From contig NZ_BNAW01000019.1 in NCBI RefSeq assembly GCF_014654205.1, positions 81,488-145,487 on the forward strand: a DNA stretch of 64,000 nt, read 5' to 3'. Under the pieces are notes generated by a model. That model searched no databases and had not been told where the DNA came from. It saw only the letters and a list, made by a program, of their open reading frames with translations. The stretch comes from Amycolatopsis bullii (lineage in GTDB: Bacteria > Actinomycetota > Actinomycetes > Mycobacteriales > Pseudonocardiaceae). Shown piece by piece: positions 24,629-37,400 of this stretch; position 1 is the stretch's first letter, and each line of letters starts with the position of its first letter. The position numbers and the translations under genes were made by a program.

Positions 24629-25414
24629 GTGGAGATCATCGGAGACGGCTTCCTCTCGCGGCACCTCGCCCGCTCGTTCGCCGACCGCCATGCGGACGTC
24701 ACGGCCATCGCGGCGGGCGTCACCAAGACCACGTCCGCGACGCTGGCGGACTTCGACCGGGAAGCGGCGCTGGTCTACGACGTCGTGCGCCGCGCACGGC
24801 GGGCCGGCCGCACGGTCGTGTTCTTTTCCACCGCATCGGACTCGATGTACGGCACGCACGACTGCCCGGGGCTGGTGGAAGGTCCGGTCTACCCGGTTTC
24901 CGCCTACGGCAGGCACAAACTCGGGCTGGAGGAGATCCTCGCCCGGTCCGGCGTGGACTACCTCGCGTTCCGGCTCAGCCACATCGTCGGCGAGGGACAG
25001 CGGCCCCACCAGCTGATCCCGTCGCTCGGGCGGCAGATCCTCGGCGGTTCGGTGACCGTGCACCGCAACGCCCACCGCGACCTGCTCGACGTGGAACACC
25101 TGCTGCTGGCGCTGGACCGGGTGCTCGCGAGCGGCGTCCGGCAAGAGGTGATCAACGTGGCCTCCGGGGTGCTGGAGCCGATCGAGCGGATCGTCGACAG
25201 CATCGAGGACCGGCTCGGCGTGGTGGCGGAACGGACCACTGTGGACGTGCCGGTGGTGAGCATGCCCACGAACACCGACCGGCTGCGCCGGCTGGTCCCG
25301 GAGTGGGCCGGGCTGGGCTTCGGCGAGGACTACCTGCCGCGGCTGCTGGACAAGTACCTCGACGTGCTCTGCGCGCGGGTGGCCGGGCCGGCGCGCACGC
25401 CGCAAGCGCTGTAG
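24629..25414 (+). CDS. NDP-sugar 4-ketoreductase-like (NAD-dependent epimerase/dehydratase family)
   Basis: 261 residues if the GTG at 24629 is the start, which puts the nucleotide-binding strand VEIIGDGFLSRHLARSF at the N-terminus. This is an extended SDR: VVFFSTASDSMYG supplies the active-site Ser/Thr, and Tyr93/Lys97 in SAYGRHK are the catalytic YxxxK pair. HRNAHRDLLDVEHLLLAL is typical of sugar-nucleotide reductases. In the eva (epivancosamine) pathway a protein of this class, EvaE, reduces C-4 in the last step; this is the only candidate for that step in the window. It is 65 bases upstream of PKS gene 1 and may be in its operon. Confidence 0.75.
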   Translation: MEIIGDGFLSRHLARSFADRHADVTAIAAGVTKTTSATLADFDREAALVYDVVRRARRAGRTVVFFSTASDSMYGTHDCPGLVEGPVYPVSAYGRHKLGLEEILARSGVDYLAFRLSHIVGEGQRPHQLIPSLGRQILGGSVTVHRNAHRDLLDVEHLLLALDRVLASGVRQEVINVASGVLEPIERIVDSIEDRLGVVAERTTVDVPVVSMPTNTDRLRRLVPEWAGLGFGEDYLPRLLDKYLDVLCARVAGPARTPQAL

Positions 25415-25421
25415 GAGTTCA

Positions 25422-25440
25422 CTTAGTCCTCGTTCCCGAG
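25422..25440. promoter_or_regulatory. LuxR-like dyad, half-site quality, before PKS gene 1
   Basis: CTTAG (25422-25426) followed by TTCCCGAG (25433-25440). The right half matches the WTCCCBAG arm of PAS-LuxR (PimM-type) sites. It lies 40-58 bases before the PKS ATG and is the weakest of the related sites in the cluster. Confidence 0.3.
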
Positions 25441-25479
25441 GGCCCGGGCGGCCGGTGCGGCTGCCGGATACTCGCCGCC

Positions 25480-28400
25480 ATGGGTACCACCGTGTCTGAC
25501 GGCTTTCCCGGTGACGGCCGGGACGAGGATTTCCTCGCCGTGGTCGGCTTGTCCTGCCGCCTCCCCGGTGCGGACGGCCCCGCGGCGTTCTGGCGGCTGC
25601 TCACCGGCGGGGTCGATGCGGTGGGCACGGTGCCGCCGTGGCGGTGGGGCCCCGATGCGCCGCCGGACGACGTTGCCGGCGCCCCGCTGCGGGCCGGTGG
25701 GTTCATCGAGGACGCCGACCGGTTCGACGCCGGGTTCTTCGGCATCTCCGCGCGCGAGGCCGTCGCGATGGACCCGCGGCAGCGGCTCACGCTCGAACTG
25801 GGCTGGGAAGCGCTGGAGGACGCGCACATCGTGCCCGCCGCCGTGCGCGGCACCGCCGCGGGCGTGTTCGTCGGTGCCATCGCCGACGACTACGCGGCCG
25901 TGACCCGGCAGCACGGCCCGGACGCGCTCACCCACCACAGCCTGGCCGGGCTGCACCGCGGGCTGATCGCCAACCGGCTCTCCCACGCGCTCGGCGCGAC
26001 CGGGCCCAGCTTGACCGTCGACACGGCACAGTCGTCGTCGCTGGTGGCGGTGCACCTCGCCGCGGAGAGCCTGCGCCGCGGCGAGTCGGAAGTGGCTCTT
26101 GCCGGGGGCGTGCACCTGAACCTGACCTGGGAGAGCGCGCTGACGCTCGAACGGTTCGGCGGGCTGTCGCCGGACGGCCGGTGCCACACGTTCGACGCGC
26201 GCGCGAACGGTTTCGTCCGCGGCGAAGGCGGCGGCTTTGTCGTGCTGAAGACGCTGCGCCGGGCGCGCCGGGACGGCGACCGGATCTACTGCGTGCTGCG
26301 CGGCAGCGCGATGAACCACGACGGCGACGACGCGGACCTCGTGGTCCCGAGCGCGGCGGCGCAGGAACGGGTGATCCGGGCCGCCGTCCGCCGCGCGGCC
26401 GTCGAACCCGCTGCCCTGCAGTACGTCGAGCTGCACGGGACCGGCACGCGGACCGGCGACCCGATCGAAGCGGCCGCGCTGGGCGCCGCGCTCGGCGAGC
26501 ACGGGGACGCCCCGGTACGGGTCGGTTCGGTGAAGACGAACATCGGGCACCTGGAGGGGGCGGCCGGGATCGCCGGGCTGCTCAAGACCGTGCTGTGCGT
26601 GCACCACCGGAAGCTGGTGCCGAGCCTGCACTTCGAGACGCCCAACCCGGAAATCCCGTGGGACACCGCGAACATCGAGGTGCAGCGCGGTACCGAGCCG
26701 TGGCCGCGCGAGCGGCGCCCGCTCGTCGCCGGCGTCAGTTCGTTCGGCGTCGGCGGGGCGAACTGCCACGTCGTGCTGGCCGAATCCGGCGAGCCGGCCC
26801 CCGCCACCGCCACCGGGGACGACTCCTCCGCGGTCGTGCCGTGGGTGGTGTCGGGCCGCTCCGCGGCCGCGCTGCGGGAGCAGGCGGCCCGGCTGGGCGA
26901 ATACGCGGAATCCACTGAGGTCAGTGCGGCCGACATCGGCTTCTCGCTCGCGGTCACCCGCTCGGCGTTCGAGCACCGCGCCGCCGTCGTGGGAGCCGGC
27001 CGCGCCGAGCTGGCCGCCGCCGTGCGCGCCGTCGGGCAGGGCGGTGCGGCCGGGATCCGCGGCGTCGCGGACGTGTCGGGCCCGACGGTGTTCGTGTTCC
27101 CCGGCCAGGGCGCGCAGTGGGCCGGGATGGCCGTCGGCCTGCTCGGCTCCGCGCCGGTGTTCGCGGCCCGGATGGCGGAGTGCGCGGACGCGTTCGCCGA
27201 GCTCGTCGACTGGTCGCTGACGGACGCGCTCGCCGATCCCGCGTTGCTGGAGCGGGTCGACGTGGTGCAGCCGGTGTCGTTCGCGGTGATGGTGTCGCTG
27301 GCCGCGCTGTGGGAGTCGTACGGGATCCACCCGGCCGCGGTGGTCGGGCACTCGCAGGGCGAGATCGCCGCGGCCTGCGTGGCGGGCGCGTTGTCGCTGC
27401 GGGACGCGGCGAGGGTCGTGGTGCTGCGCAGCCGGGTGATCCGCGAACAGCTGGCCGGCAGCGGCGGCATGGCTTCGATCGGCCTGTCCGAACGCGAGGT
27501 GACGGCGCGGATCGCCGGGTCGCCGGTCACGGTGGCGGCGGTCAACGGCCCGTCGTCGGTCGTCGTCGCGGGCGAACCGGCGGCGCTGGACGAACTGGTC
27601 GCGAGCTTCGAGGCCGACGGCGTGCGCGCGAAGCGGGTTCCGGTGGACTACGCCTCGCATTCGGTGCACGTGGCGAAGATCGAGGAAAGCCTCACGAGCG
27701 AGCTGGGCGCGCTCGAACCGCGGGTCCCGCGGGTGCCGTGGCTGTCGACGGTGACCGGCGAGTGGATCGAAACGGCCACTGTGGACGCTCGGTACTGGTA
27801 CACGAACCTGCGGCAGCCGGTGCGGTTCGAGGCGGCCATCCGCACGCTCGCCGCCGCCGGGCACGCGGCGTTCGTCGAGGTGAGCTCGCACCCGGTGCTG
27901 CTGGCGGGCATGCAGGAGACGCTCGACGACGTCGGCGCGGGCCCGTCGGTGGTCGCCGGCACGCTGCGACGCGACGAGGGCGGTATCGCGCGCTTCCTCA
28001 CTTCGCTGGCGGAGCTGCACGTGCGCGGGGTCGAACCCGACTGGGCCGCGGTCTTCTCCGGAAGCGCACCCCGGCGGGTCGACCTGCCGACGTATGCCTT
28101 CCAGCGCAAGCGGTACTGGCCCGGCGACGCCGTCGAGGACGACGTCCCGGTCACGCCGTCGCTCGACCCGCTCGACGTCGTCCGCGCGCACGCCGCCGCG
28201 GTGCTGGGACACGGCGATCCGGACGCGATCGGCCGGACGATGACGTTCAAGGAAGCCGGGTTCGACTCCGTGATGTCGGTGGAGCTGCGCAACCGCCTCA
28301 GCGCGGCCACCGGGCTCGCGCTGCCCGCGGGTCTGCTCTTCGACCGGCCGACGCCGCACGCCGTGGCCGAGCACCTGGCCGAGCGGCTCGCGGGCGAGCC

Positions 28401-31400
28401 GGCCGGGGCACGCGGGGCCGGGAACGGCACGCGGACGAAGCCGGCGCCGGACGAGCCGATCGCCATCGTCGGCATGGCCTGCCGGTTCCCCGGCGACGTG
28501 CGCTCGCCCGAGCAGCTGTGGCGCCTGGTGGCGGACGAGGTGGACGCGATCGGCGCGTTCCCCGAGGACCGCGGCTGGGACCTGCGCACGCTGCGCGCCG
28601 CGGACGGCCGCCGGGGCAGCTCGGCCACCGACCAGGGTGGTTTCCTCTACGACGCGGCCGAGTTCGACGCGGACTTCTTCGGCATCTCGCCGCGCGAGGC
28701 CACGGCCATGGACCCGCAGCAGCGCCTGCTGCTGGAAACCTCGTGGGAGGCGGTCGAGCGCGCGGGCATCGATCCGTCGGCGCTGCGCGGCAGTGACACC
28801 GGGGTGTTCGTCGGGATCATGTCCCAGGAATACGGCCCGCGGCTGGCCGAAGGCGCCGAGGGGTACGAGGGCCACCTGCTCACCGGCAACACCGCGAGCG
28901 TCGCGTCCGGCAGACTGGCCTACACCCTCGGGCTGCACGGTCCGGCCCTCACCGTGGACACCGCGTGCTCGTCGTCGCTGGTGGCGCTGCACTCGGCCGT
29001 GCGTTCCCTGCGCGCGGGCGAGTGCGGGCTCGCGCTCGCCGGCGGGGCCACCGTGCTTTCTTCGCCCGGCATCTTCGTCGAGTTCAGCAGGCAGCAGGGC
29101 CTGGCGGCGGACGGCCGGTGCCGGGCCTTCGCCGAAGGCGCCGGCGGCACCGGCTGGGCCGAGGGGGCCGGCGTGCTGCTGCTGGAACGGCTCGCCGACG
29201 CGCGGCGGGCCGGGCACCCGGTGCTCGCCGTCGTGCGGGGCTCCGCGGTCAACTCCGACGGCGCCTCCAACGGGCTCACCGCGCCGAGCGGCCCGGCGCA
29301 GCAGAGCGTCATCCGCGCCGCGCTCGCGGACGCGGGCCTCGAACCCGAGGACGTCGACACCGTGGAGGCACACGGCACCGGGACGACGCTCGGCGACCCG
29401 ATCGAGGCGGAGGCCCTCCTGGCCACGTACGGCAGGCACCGGCCCGCCGACCGGCCGCTGTGGCTCGGGTCGCTGAAGTCGAACATCGGGCACGCGCAGG
29501 CCGCGGCCGGTGTCGGCGGCGTGATCAAGATGGTGCAGGCCATGCGCAACGCGACGCTTCCGCGCACCCTGCACGCCGACGAGCCGTCGAGCCGGATCGA
29601 CTGGAGCGCGGGAACGGTCCGGCTGCTCAGCGAAGCGCGCGCGTGGCCGGCCGCCGACCGGCCCCGGCGCGCGGCGGTGTCCTCGTTCGGGATCAGCGGG
29701 ACCAACGCGCACGTCGTGCTCGAACACGCCGAGGAGCCGGCCGAGGAGCCGCCTCGGGACACCGGGAGCGAACCGGTGCTGCCGTGGGTCCTTTCCGGAC
29801 GCGGCGCGGACGCGCTGCGCGCCCAGGCCGGACGCCTGGTCTCGCGGGTGGCCTCGATGCGCGAGCCGCGGGCGGCCGATCTGGCCCACTCGCTGGCGAC
29901 CACGCGATTCGCGGCCGAACACCGGGCCGTCGCGATCGGCGCCGGGTGTGCGGAACCCCTGGCCGCGCTGCGGGAGTTCGCCGAGGGCGTGGTGCCGGCC
30001 GGGCTCGTCGAAGGAACCGCGAACGTGACCGGCCGCACGGTCTTCGTGTTCCCCGGCCAGGGCGCGCAGTGGGCCGGGATGGCGCTCGAACTGCTGGACA
30101 CCGCTCCGGTCTTCGCCGCGCGGATGGCCGAATGCGCGGCCGCGCTGAGCGAGTTCACCGACTGGGCGCTGCCCGACGCGCTCCGCGACGAGACGATGCT
30201 GGCGCGGGTCGACGTCGTCCAGCCGGTCTCGTTCGCGGTGATGGTCTCGCTGGCGGCGCTGTGGCAGGCCACCGGGATCGAGCCGGACGCGGTGGTCGGC
30301 CACTCGCAGGGTGAGATCGCGGCCGCGTGCGTATCGGGAGCGCTGTCGCTGCGTGACGCCGCGGCGGTGGTCGTCCTGCGGAGCAAGGCGATCCACGACG
30401 AGCTGGCCGGACACGGTGGCATGGTGTCGGTTTCGCTGTCCGCGTCCGACACCGAGCGGCTGATCGAAGTCTGGGCGGGCCGGATCGGCATCGCGGTGTT
30501 CAACGGTCCGACGGCCACGGTCGTGGCCGGGGAGCCCGCCGCGCTGGACGAGCTGCTGGCCCGCTGCGCGGCCGACGGGATCAGGGCCCGCCGGGTTCCG
30601 GTGGACTACGCCTCGCACAGCGGGTACGTCGAAAGTCTCCGGCAGCGGCTGCTCGACGAGCTCGCGTTCATCGAGCCGGTCGCGGCGCGGGTGCCGTTCC
30701 TGTCGACGGTGACCGGGGAGTGGACGGACACGGCCACGCTGGACGCGGGGTACTGGTACGAAAACCTGCGGCGTCCGGTGCGGTTCGAGGCCGCGACCAA
30801 AGCTCTCGCGGCGCAGGGTTTCCGCGTCTTCGTCGAGAGCAGCCCGCACCCGGTGCTCGGCATGGCGGTGCAGGAGACGGTCGACGAGCTCGGCGCGGGT
30901 CCCACGGTCGTCGTGGGAACGTTGCGGCGCAACGAGGGCGGGCTCCGCCGGTTCTACACGTCGCTGGCCGAGCTGTACGTGCGCGGTGTGACGCCGGACT
31001 GGTCCGCGGTGTTCGGCGGGCACCGGCCGCGCCGGGTGGACCTGCCGACGTACGCGTTCCAGCGCCGGCGTTTCTGGCTTTCGCCGGAGCAGCCTTCGAC
31101 GGCCGGCGCCGACCCGGTGGAGCGGCGGTTCTGGACCGCCGTCGAACGCTCCGACGTCGGGGAGCTGGCGAAGACCCTGGCGGTGGGCGAGGACGAAGTG
31201 CGTCCGCTGGTGCCCGCGCTGTCGGCGTGGCGCAGCCGCCGCAACGCCGAGACCGTCGCCGATGCGCTGCGCTACCGGATCGAATGGGAACCGGTCCGGC
31301 CCGGCGGCGCCGGGCTGTCCGGCGACTGGGTCGTCCTCGCTCCCGCCGAGGGTGCCGACGTGCTCGACGACGTCGTGGCCGCGCTCGAAGCAGGGGGCGC

Positions 31401-34400
31401 GCGGGCGCCCGTCGTGCGCGTGCCGGACACGGCCGACCGCTCGTGGTTCGCGGAATCCCTGTGTGACAGCGCTTCCGCGGCGGGCTTGGTTTCGTTGCTC
31501 GCGATGGACGAGCGGCCGCACGCCCGGTTCGGCGTGCTCACGGCCGGCCTGGCGGCGACGGTGGAGCTGACCGCCGCGTTGCGCGACCTCCCGGCGGCCG
31601 GGCCGCTGTGGGTGCTGACCCGCGCGGCCGTGACCACCGGCCGGAACGACCGGCTCGGCAGCCCGGACCAGGCGGCGGTGTGGGGGTTCGGCCGGACCGC
31701 GGCGTTGGAGTTCCCGCGCCGGTGGGGTGGCCTGCTGGACCTGCCGCCGGTGCTGGACGGCCGGGCCGCGGCCCGGCTGCGCGCCGCGCTGGCCGGCTTC
31801 GACGGCGAGGACCAGCTGGCCCTGCGTTCCTCCGGGTTGTTCGCCCGGCGGCTGGTGCCCGCCCCGGTCGGCGACACCGCGCCGGCCACGCCGTGGCGTC
31901 CCGGCGGGACGGTGCTGGTGACGGGCGGCACGGGCGGGCTCGGCGGGCACCTCGCCCGCTGGTTCGCCGCCGCGGGCGCGGACCACGTCGTGCTCACCGG
32001 CCGTCGCGGCCTCGACACCCCCGGCGCGGCCGAACTGCGCGACGAGCTCACCGCCCAGGGCGCGCGGATCACCATCGCGGCCTGCGACGTGACCGACGCC
32101 GGAGCGCTCGAGGCGTTGCTGGACGGCCTTGCCGCCGACGGCGAACCCGTGCGCACGGTCGTGCATGCCGCGGGAATCGCGCCGCTGACGCCGATCGGCG
32201 AGCTCACCGTCGCCGAGGTCGCCGAAGTCGCCGAAGCCAAGGTCGCGGGCGTGCGGAATCTCGACGCGCTGCTCGGCGACCGCGAGCTCGACACCCTCGT
32301 GCTGTTCTCGTCGATCTCCGCGACGTGGGGCGTCGGTGAGCACGCCGCGTACGCCGCGGCCAACGCTTTCCTCGACGCGTTCGCCGAGCAGCGCCGTGCC
32401 GAAGGCCTGCCGGTGCTTTCCGTCGCGTGGGGACCGTGGGCGGGCGGCGGCATGATCGCCGAGCACCAGCAGGACGTGCTGCGGCGCCGCGGGGTGCCGG
32501 TCCTCGACCCGGAGCCCGCGCTGGCCGGCCTGCGGCAGGCGCTGGACCGGCGGGACACCGTGGTCGCGATCGCGGAGCTCGACCGCGCGCGGTTCGTGTC
32601 GACGTTCGCCTCGGTGCGCCCGAGCCCGTTGCTGGCCCGGCTGGGCGGTGCGGACGACGAGGCGGCGCAGGCCGAGCCGTCCGGTGCCGAGGAGCCCTCG
32701 CTGGTGCGCCGGCTGGCGCACCTGCGCCCGGAGGAAGCGGAGCGGGTGGTCACCGAGCTGGTGCGGGCCCACACCGCACGGGCACTCGGCCACGACGACC
32801 CGTCCGCGTTGGAACTCGGCAAGGCGTTCAAGGACCTCGGCTTCGACTCGCTGACGTCGGTCGAGCTGCGCAACCGGCTCGGTGCGGCGACCGGCCTCCC
32901 GCTGCCCGCCACGCTGGTCTTCGACCACCCCACGCCGTCCTCGCTGGCGGACCACCTGCTCGCGCTGGCGCGCGGCGCCGAGCCCGGCGCCGGGCCGCGC
33001 GCGGGCACCACGGCCGCCCCGGTGGCCGGGGACGAGATCGCGATCGTCGCGGCGAGCTGCCGGCTGCCCGGCGGGATCGGCTCGCCCGAACAGCTCTGGG
33101 AACTGCTCGCCCGCGGCGGGGACGTGATGTCCGGCCTGCCCGCCGACCGCGGCTGGAACGCGGGCGTCTACGACCCGGACCCGGACCGGCCCGGCACCAG
33201 CTACACCCGGACCGGCGGGTTCCTGCACGACAGCGGCGACTTCGACGCGGAGTTCTTCGGCATGTCCCCGCGGGAAGCGCTGGCGACCGACCCCCAGCAA
33301 CGGCTGCTGCTCGAACTCACCTGGGAGGCCATGGAACGCGCCGGCCTGCCGCCCGAGTCGTTGCGCGGCAGCCGGACCGGCGTCTACGTCGGCGTGACCG
33401 ACCAGTACTACGGCGATCCGAACCGGAACGACCCCGAGCGGGACGAGGGCTACCTGGTCACCGGGGACGTGGCGAGCGTCGCCTCGGGCCGGATCGCGTA
33501 CGTCTTCGGCCTCGAAGGTCCCGCGGTCACCCTCGACACGGCGTGCTCGTCTTCGCTGGCGGCCCTGCACCTGGCGGCGAACGCGCTGCGCTCCGGCGAA
33601 TGCTCGCTCGCGGTCGCGGCCGGCGCGATGGTGATGGCCACCCCGTCGCAGTTCATCGCGTTCAGCAGGCAGCGCGGGCTGGCCGAGGACGGTCACTGCA
33701 AGCCGTTCTCCGCGCGGGCGGACGGGTTCGCCCTCGCCGAGGGGGCGGCCGTCGTGCTGGTGGAGCGGCTGTCCGACGCCCGGCGCCTCGGCCACCCGGT
33801 GCTCGCGGTCGTGCGCGGCTCGGCCATGAACTCCGACGGGGCCAGCAACGGGCTCACCGCGCCGAACGGGCGGGCGCAGGAGCGGGTGATCCGGGACGCG
33901 CTGGCCGCGGCCGGGCTCGAACCGTCCGAAGTGGACGCCGTCGAGGCGCACGGGACCGGCACCACGCTCGGCGACCCGATCGAGGCGAACGCGCTGCTGG
34001 CGACCTACGGCGAGGGGGAGCGGGCCGAGCCACTGTGGCTCGGGTCGGTCAAGGCCAACGTCGGGCACACCCAGACCGTGTCCGGTCTCGTCGGCGTGCT
34101 CAAGATGATCGAGGCGATGCGCCACGGCGTGCTGCCGCGCAGCCCGTACGCCGAGGACCCGACACCGCACGTGGACTGGTCCGGCGGCACGGTCGCGCTG
34201 CTCGCCGAGGAACGCCCGTGGCCCGAACGCGGACGGGCCCGCCGGTCCGGCGTTTCGGCGTTCGGCATCAGCGGCACCAACGTGCACGTGATCCTCGAGC
34301 AGCCGCCCGCCGGTCCGGAACCGGACGCCGCGCGCGAGGCGGTGCCGGGGACCGTGCCACTGGTGTTGTCGGGCCGCACCGATTCCGCGTTGCGGGCCCA

Positions 34401-37400
34401 GGCGGCGAGCCTGCTGGCCGTTGTCGAGGAAGCTGCGCACCCGCTCGACGACCTCGCGTTCTCCCTCGCCACTTCGCGCTCGGCGTTCGAACACCGTGCC
34501 GTGGTGCTGGCCGAAGACCACGGCTCGGCGGTGCGGGGCCTCGCGGCACTGGCCGGGGGAACGACCGCGCCGGGCGTGTTCACCGGCTTCGCCGCCACCG
34601 GACCGGTCGCGTGGCTGTTCTCCGGGCAGGGCGCGCAGCACGCCGGGATGGGCGAGCGGCTCTACGAGGCCTACGAGGTGTTCGCCGACGCGGTGGACGC
34701 GGCCTGCGCGCGGTTCGACGCCCTGCTCGGCGCGGACGGCGGGTTCGCGGACCGCCCGCTGCGGGAGGTCATGTTCGCCGGCGAGGGGACCGCCGACGCC
34801 GCGTTGCTCGACCACACCGCGTACACGCAGCCCGCGCTGTTCACGTTCGAGGTCGCGCTGTACCGGCTGCTCGAATCGTGGGGCCTGGCCCCCGGTTTCC
34901 TCGTCGGCCACTCGATCGGCGAACTGGCCGCCGCGCACGTGGCCGGGGTGTTCTCCCTCGACGACGCGTGCACGCTGGTCGCTGCCCGCGGCCGGCTGAT
35001 GCAGTCGCTGCCCGAAGGCGGAGCCATGGTGGCGATCGAGGCCGCGGCGGCCGAGGTCGAGCCGCTGCTGCCCGGATCGGTGTCCCTCGCCGCGGTGAAC
35101 GGGCCGGCCTCGGTCGTGGTGTCCGGAGACGAGGACGCCGTGACGGCACTGGCCGGCCGGTTCGCCGCCGACGGCAGGCGGACCAAGCGGCTGCGCACGA
35201 GCCACGCCTTCCACTCGCCGCGCATGGACGCCATGCTGGCGGAGTTCGGCCGGGTGGCCGCGGGGCTCTCCTACGGTGAGCCGCGGCTGCCGGTGGTCTC
35301 CACGGTCACCGGCGAGCTCGCCGACCCGGCGCTGCTGCGCACGCCCGGGTACTGGGTCGGGCAGGTCCGGGCGACGGTCCGGTTCGCCGACGCCGTCGGG
35401 CACCTGGCCGGCCTCGGCGTGACGCGGTTCCTCGAAGTCGGCCCGGCCGGGGTGCTGACCGCGCTCGCCGCCGAGACCGTCGATCGGGAGTCCGCCGTGC
35501 TCGTGGCCGCCTCGCGCGCGGACCGGGACGAGGTGGCCGCGGTGCTCGGCGCGGTGGCCACGCTGCACGTCGCGGGCTCCTCGCCCGACTGGCGGCGCTG
35601 GTTCGCCGAGCGTCCGGTGCACCGGGTTCCGCTGCCGACCTACGCCTTCCAGCGCCGGCGGTACTGGCTGCGGCCCTCTCGCCGCCGCCAGGAGGCGATG
35701 GCCGAATCCTGGCAGTACGGCATCGAGTGGCGGCCCGTCCCCGACGCCGGTTCCGCCGTCCTCGACGGCACCTGGCTGGTCCCGATGCCGTCGGGCGGGA
35801 ACGCGCTGGCCCATCGCCTGCTGGCCGGCCTCCGCGCCGCGGGGGCCGCCGTGGTCCCGCTGCGGGCGGACCAGCTCGGTGAGGTCGCCGCCGTCGTGGC
35901 GCAGCAGCGCTTCGCGGGCGTGCTCTCGTTGCTGGCGCTGGACGGGCGCGACGATCCCCGCTGCGCCCCGCTGAGCCGCGGCCTCGCCGACACGGTGACG
36001 TTGCTGGGCGCGCTCGGCGAGTCCGCGCCGCCGGTGTGGTGCGTGACCGCTTCCGCGGTCGCGACGGCCGAGGGGGAGCCGGTCGGCGACGCCGCGCAGG
36101 GTGCGGTCTGGGGCCTGGGCGCGGTGCTGGGGCTGGAGCGGCCGGGGCAGTGGGGCGGCCTGATCGACGTCCCGTCCGATGTGGACGATGCCGGGATCGG
36201 GCGGCTGGTGGCCGTCCTGGCCGGCGGCCACGGCGAGGACCAGGTCGCCGTCCGCGCGTCGGGGACCAGTGCGCGCCGGCTGGTCCGTGCGCCGCTCGGT
36301 CCCGAGACCACGGGTGGCTGGCGGCCGCGCGGAGCGGTACTGGTCACCGGCGGGCTGGGCGCGTTGGGCGCCCGGGTCGCGCGCTGGCTCGCCGAGGAGG
36401 GCGCGGAGCACCTCGTGCTCGTCAGCCGCCGCGGCGAGGAGGCCCCGGGAGCGGCCGAACTGGCGGCGGAGCTCACCGGGCACGGCGCCGGGGTCACGAT
36501 CCTCGGCTGCGACGTCGGCGATCAGGAGGCGTTCTCGGCGTTGCTGACGTCGCTCCCGGAGCGGTTGCCCGACGGCGTCGGCGTGACCGCGGTCGTGCAC
36601 ACGGCGGGCGTCGCGCAGGAACCGCGGCCGCTGGAGCAGCTGTCGCTCACCGAGTTCGCCGAGATCGCGCGCGCGAAGCTCGGCGGTGCACGGGTTCTCG
36701 ACGCGTTCTTCGCCGACGAGCCGCTGGACGCCTTCGTGCTGTTCTCCTCGGTCTCGGCGGTGTGGGGCAACCACGGTTCCGCCGCGTACGCCGGCGCGAA
36801 CGGGTTCCTCGACGCCCTCGCGCAGCAGCGCCGGGCGCGCGGCCTGGCCGCGACCTCGATCGCCTGGGGTGCCTGGGGCGGTGGCGGCATGGTCGACGGG
36901 GAAACCGCGGAACTGCACCGGCGCCGCGGGGTTCCGGTGATGGCGCCGGAGACGGCGGTCGGCGTGCTCGGCAGCGCCGTCCGCGGCGACCGCGCGCAGG
37001 TGGTCTGCGCCGACGTGGACTGGGCCACCTTCGTGCCCGCCTACACGATGGCGCGGCCGCGGCCGCTGCTGAACGAGCTCCCCGAGGCCTCGGCGGCACC
37101 CGCGCAACCGGCCGCCGCCCCGGCGGAAGCGGGCGGCCCGCCCGCGTTCGTGGCGAAACTCCTCGACGCGCTCGCGGAGGACCGGCTGCCCGCCGCGCTC
37201 GACCTGGTGCGGACCGCGACCGCGCGGGTGCTCGGGCACGACGACATCCGGGCGGCCAAGCCGTTCAAGGAACTCGGCGTCGACTCGCTCACCGGGGTCG
37301 AGCTGCGCGACGAGCTGAGCTCCGCGACCGGGCTGAGCCTGCCCGCGACGATCGTGTTCGACCAGCCGACACCGCGTGCGCTGGCCGAGCACCTCTGCGA

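Noticed and set aside
24376..25479. Possible N-terminal extension of PKS gene 1
   Set aside because: The extension overlaps the ketoreductase gene in another frame and has no PKS-like sequence. KS homology begins just after the ATG at 25480.
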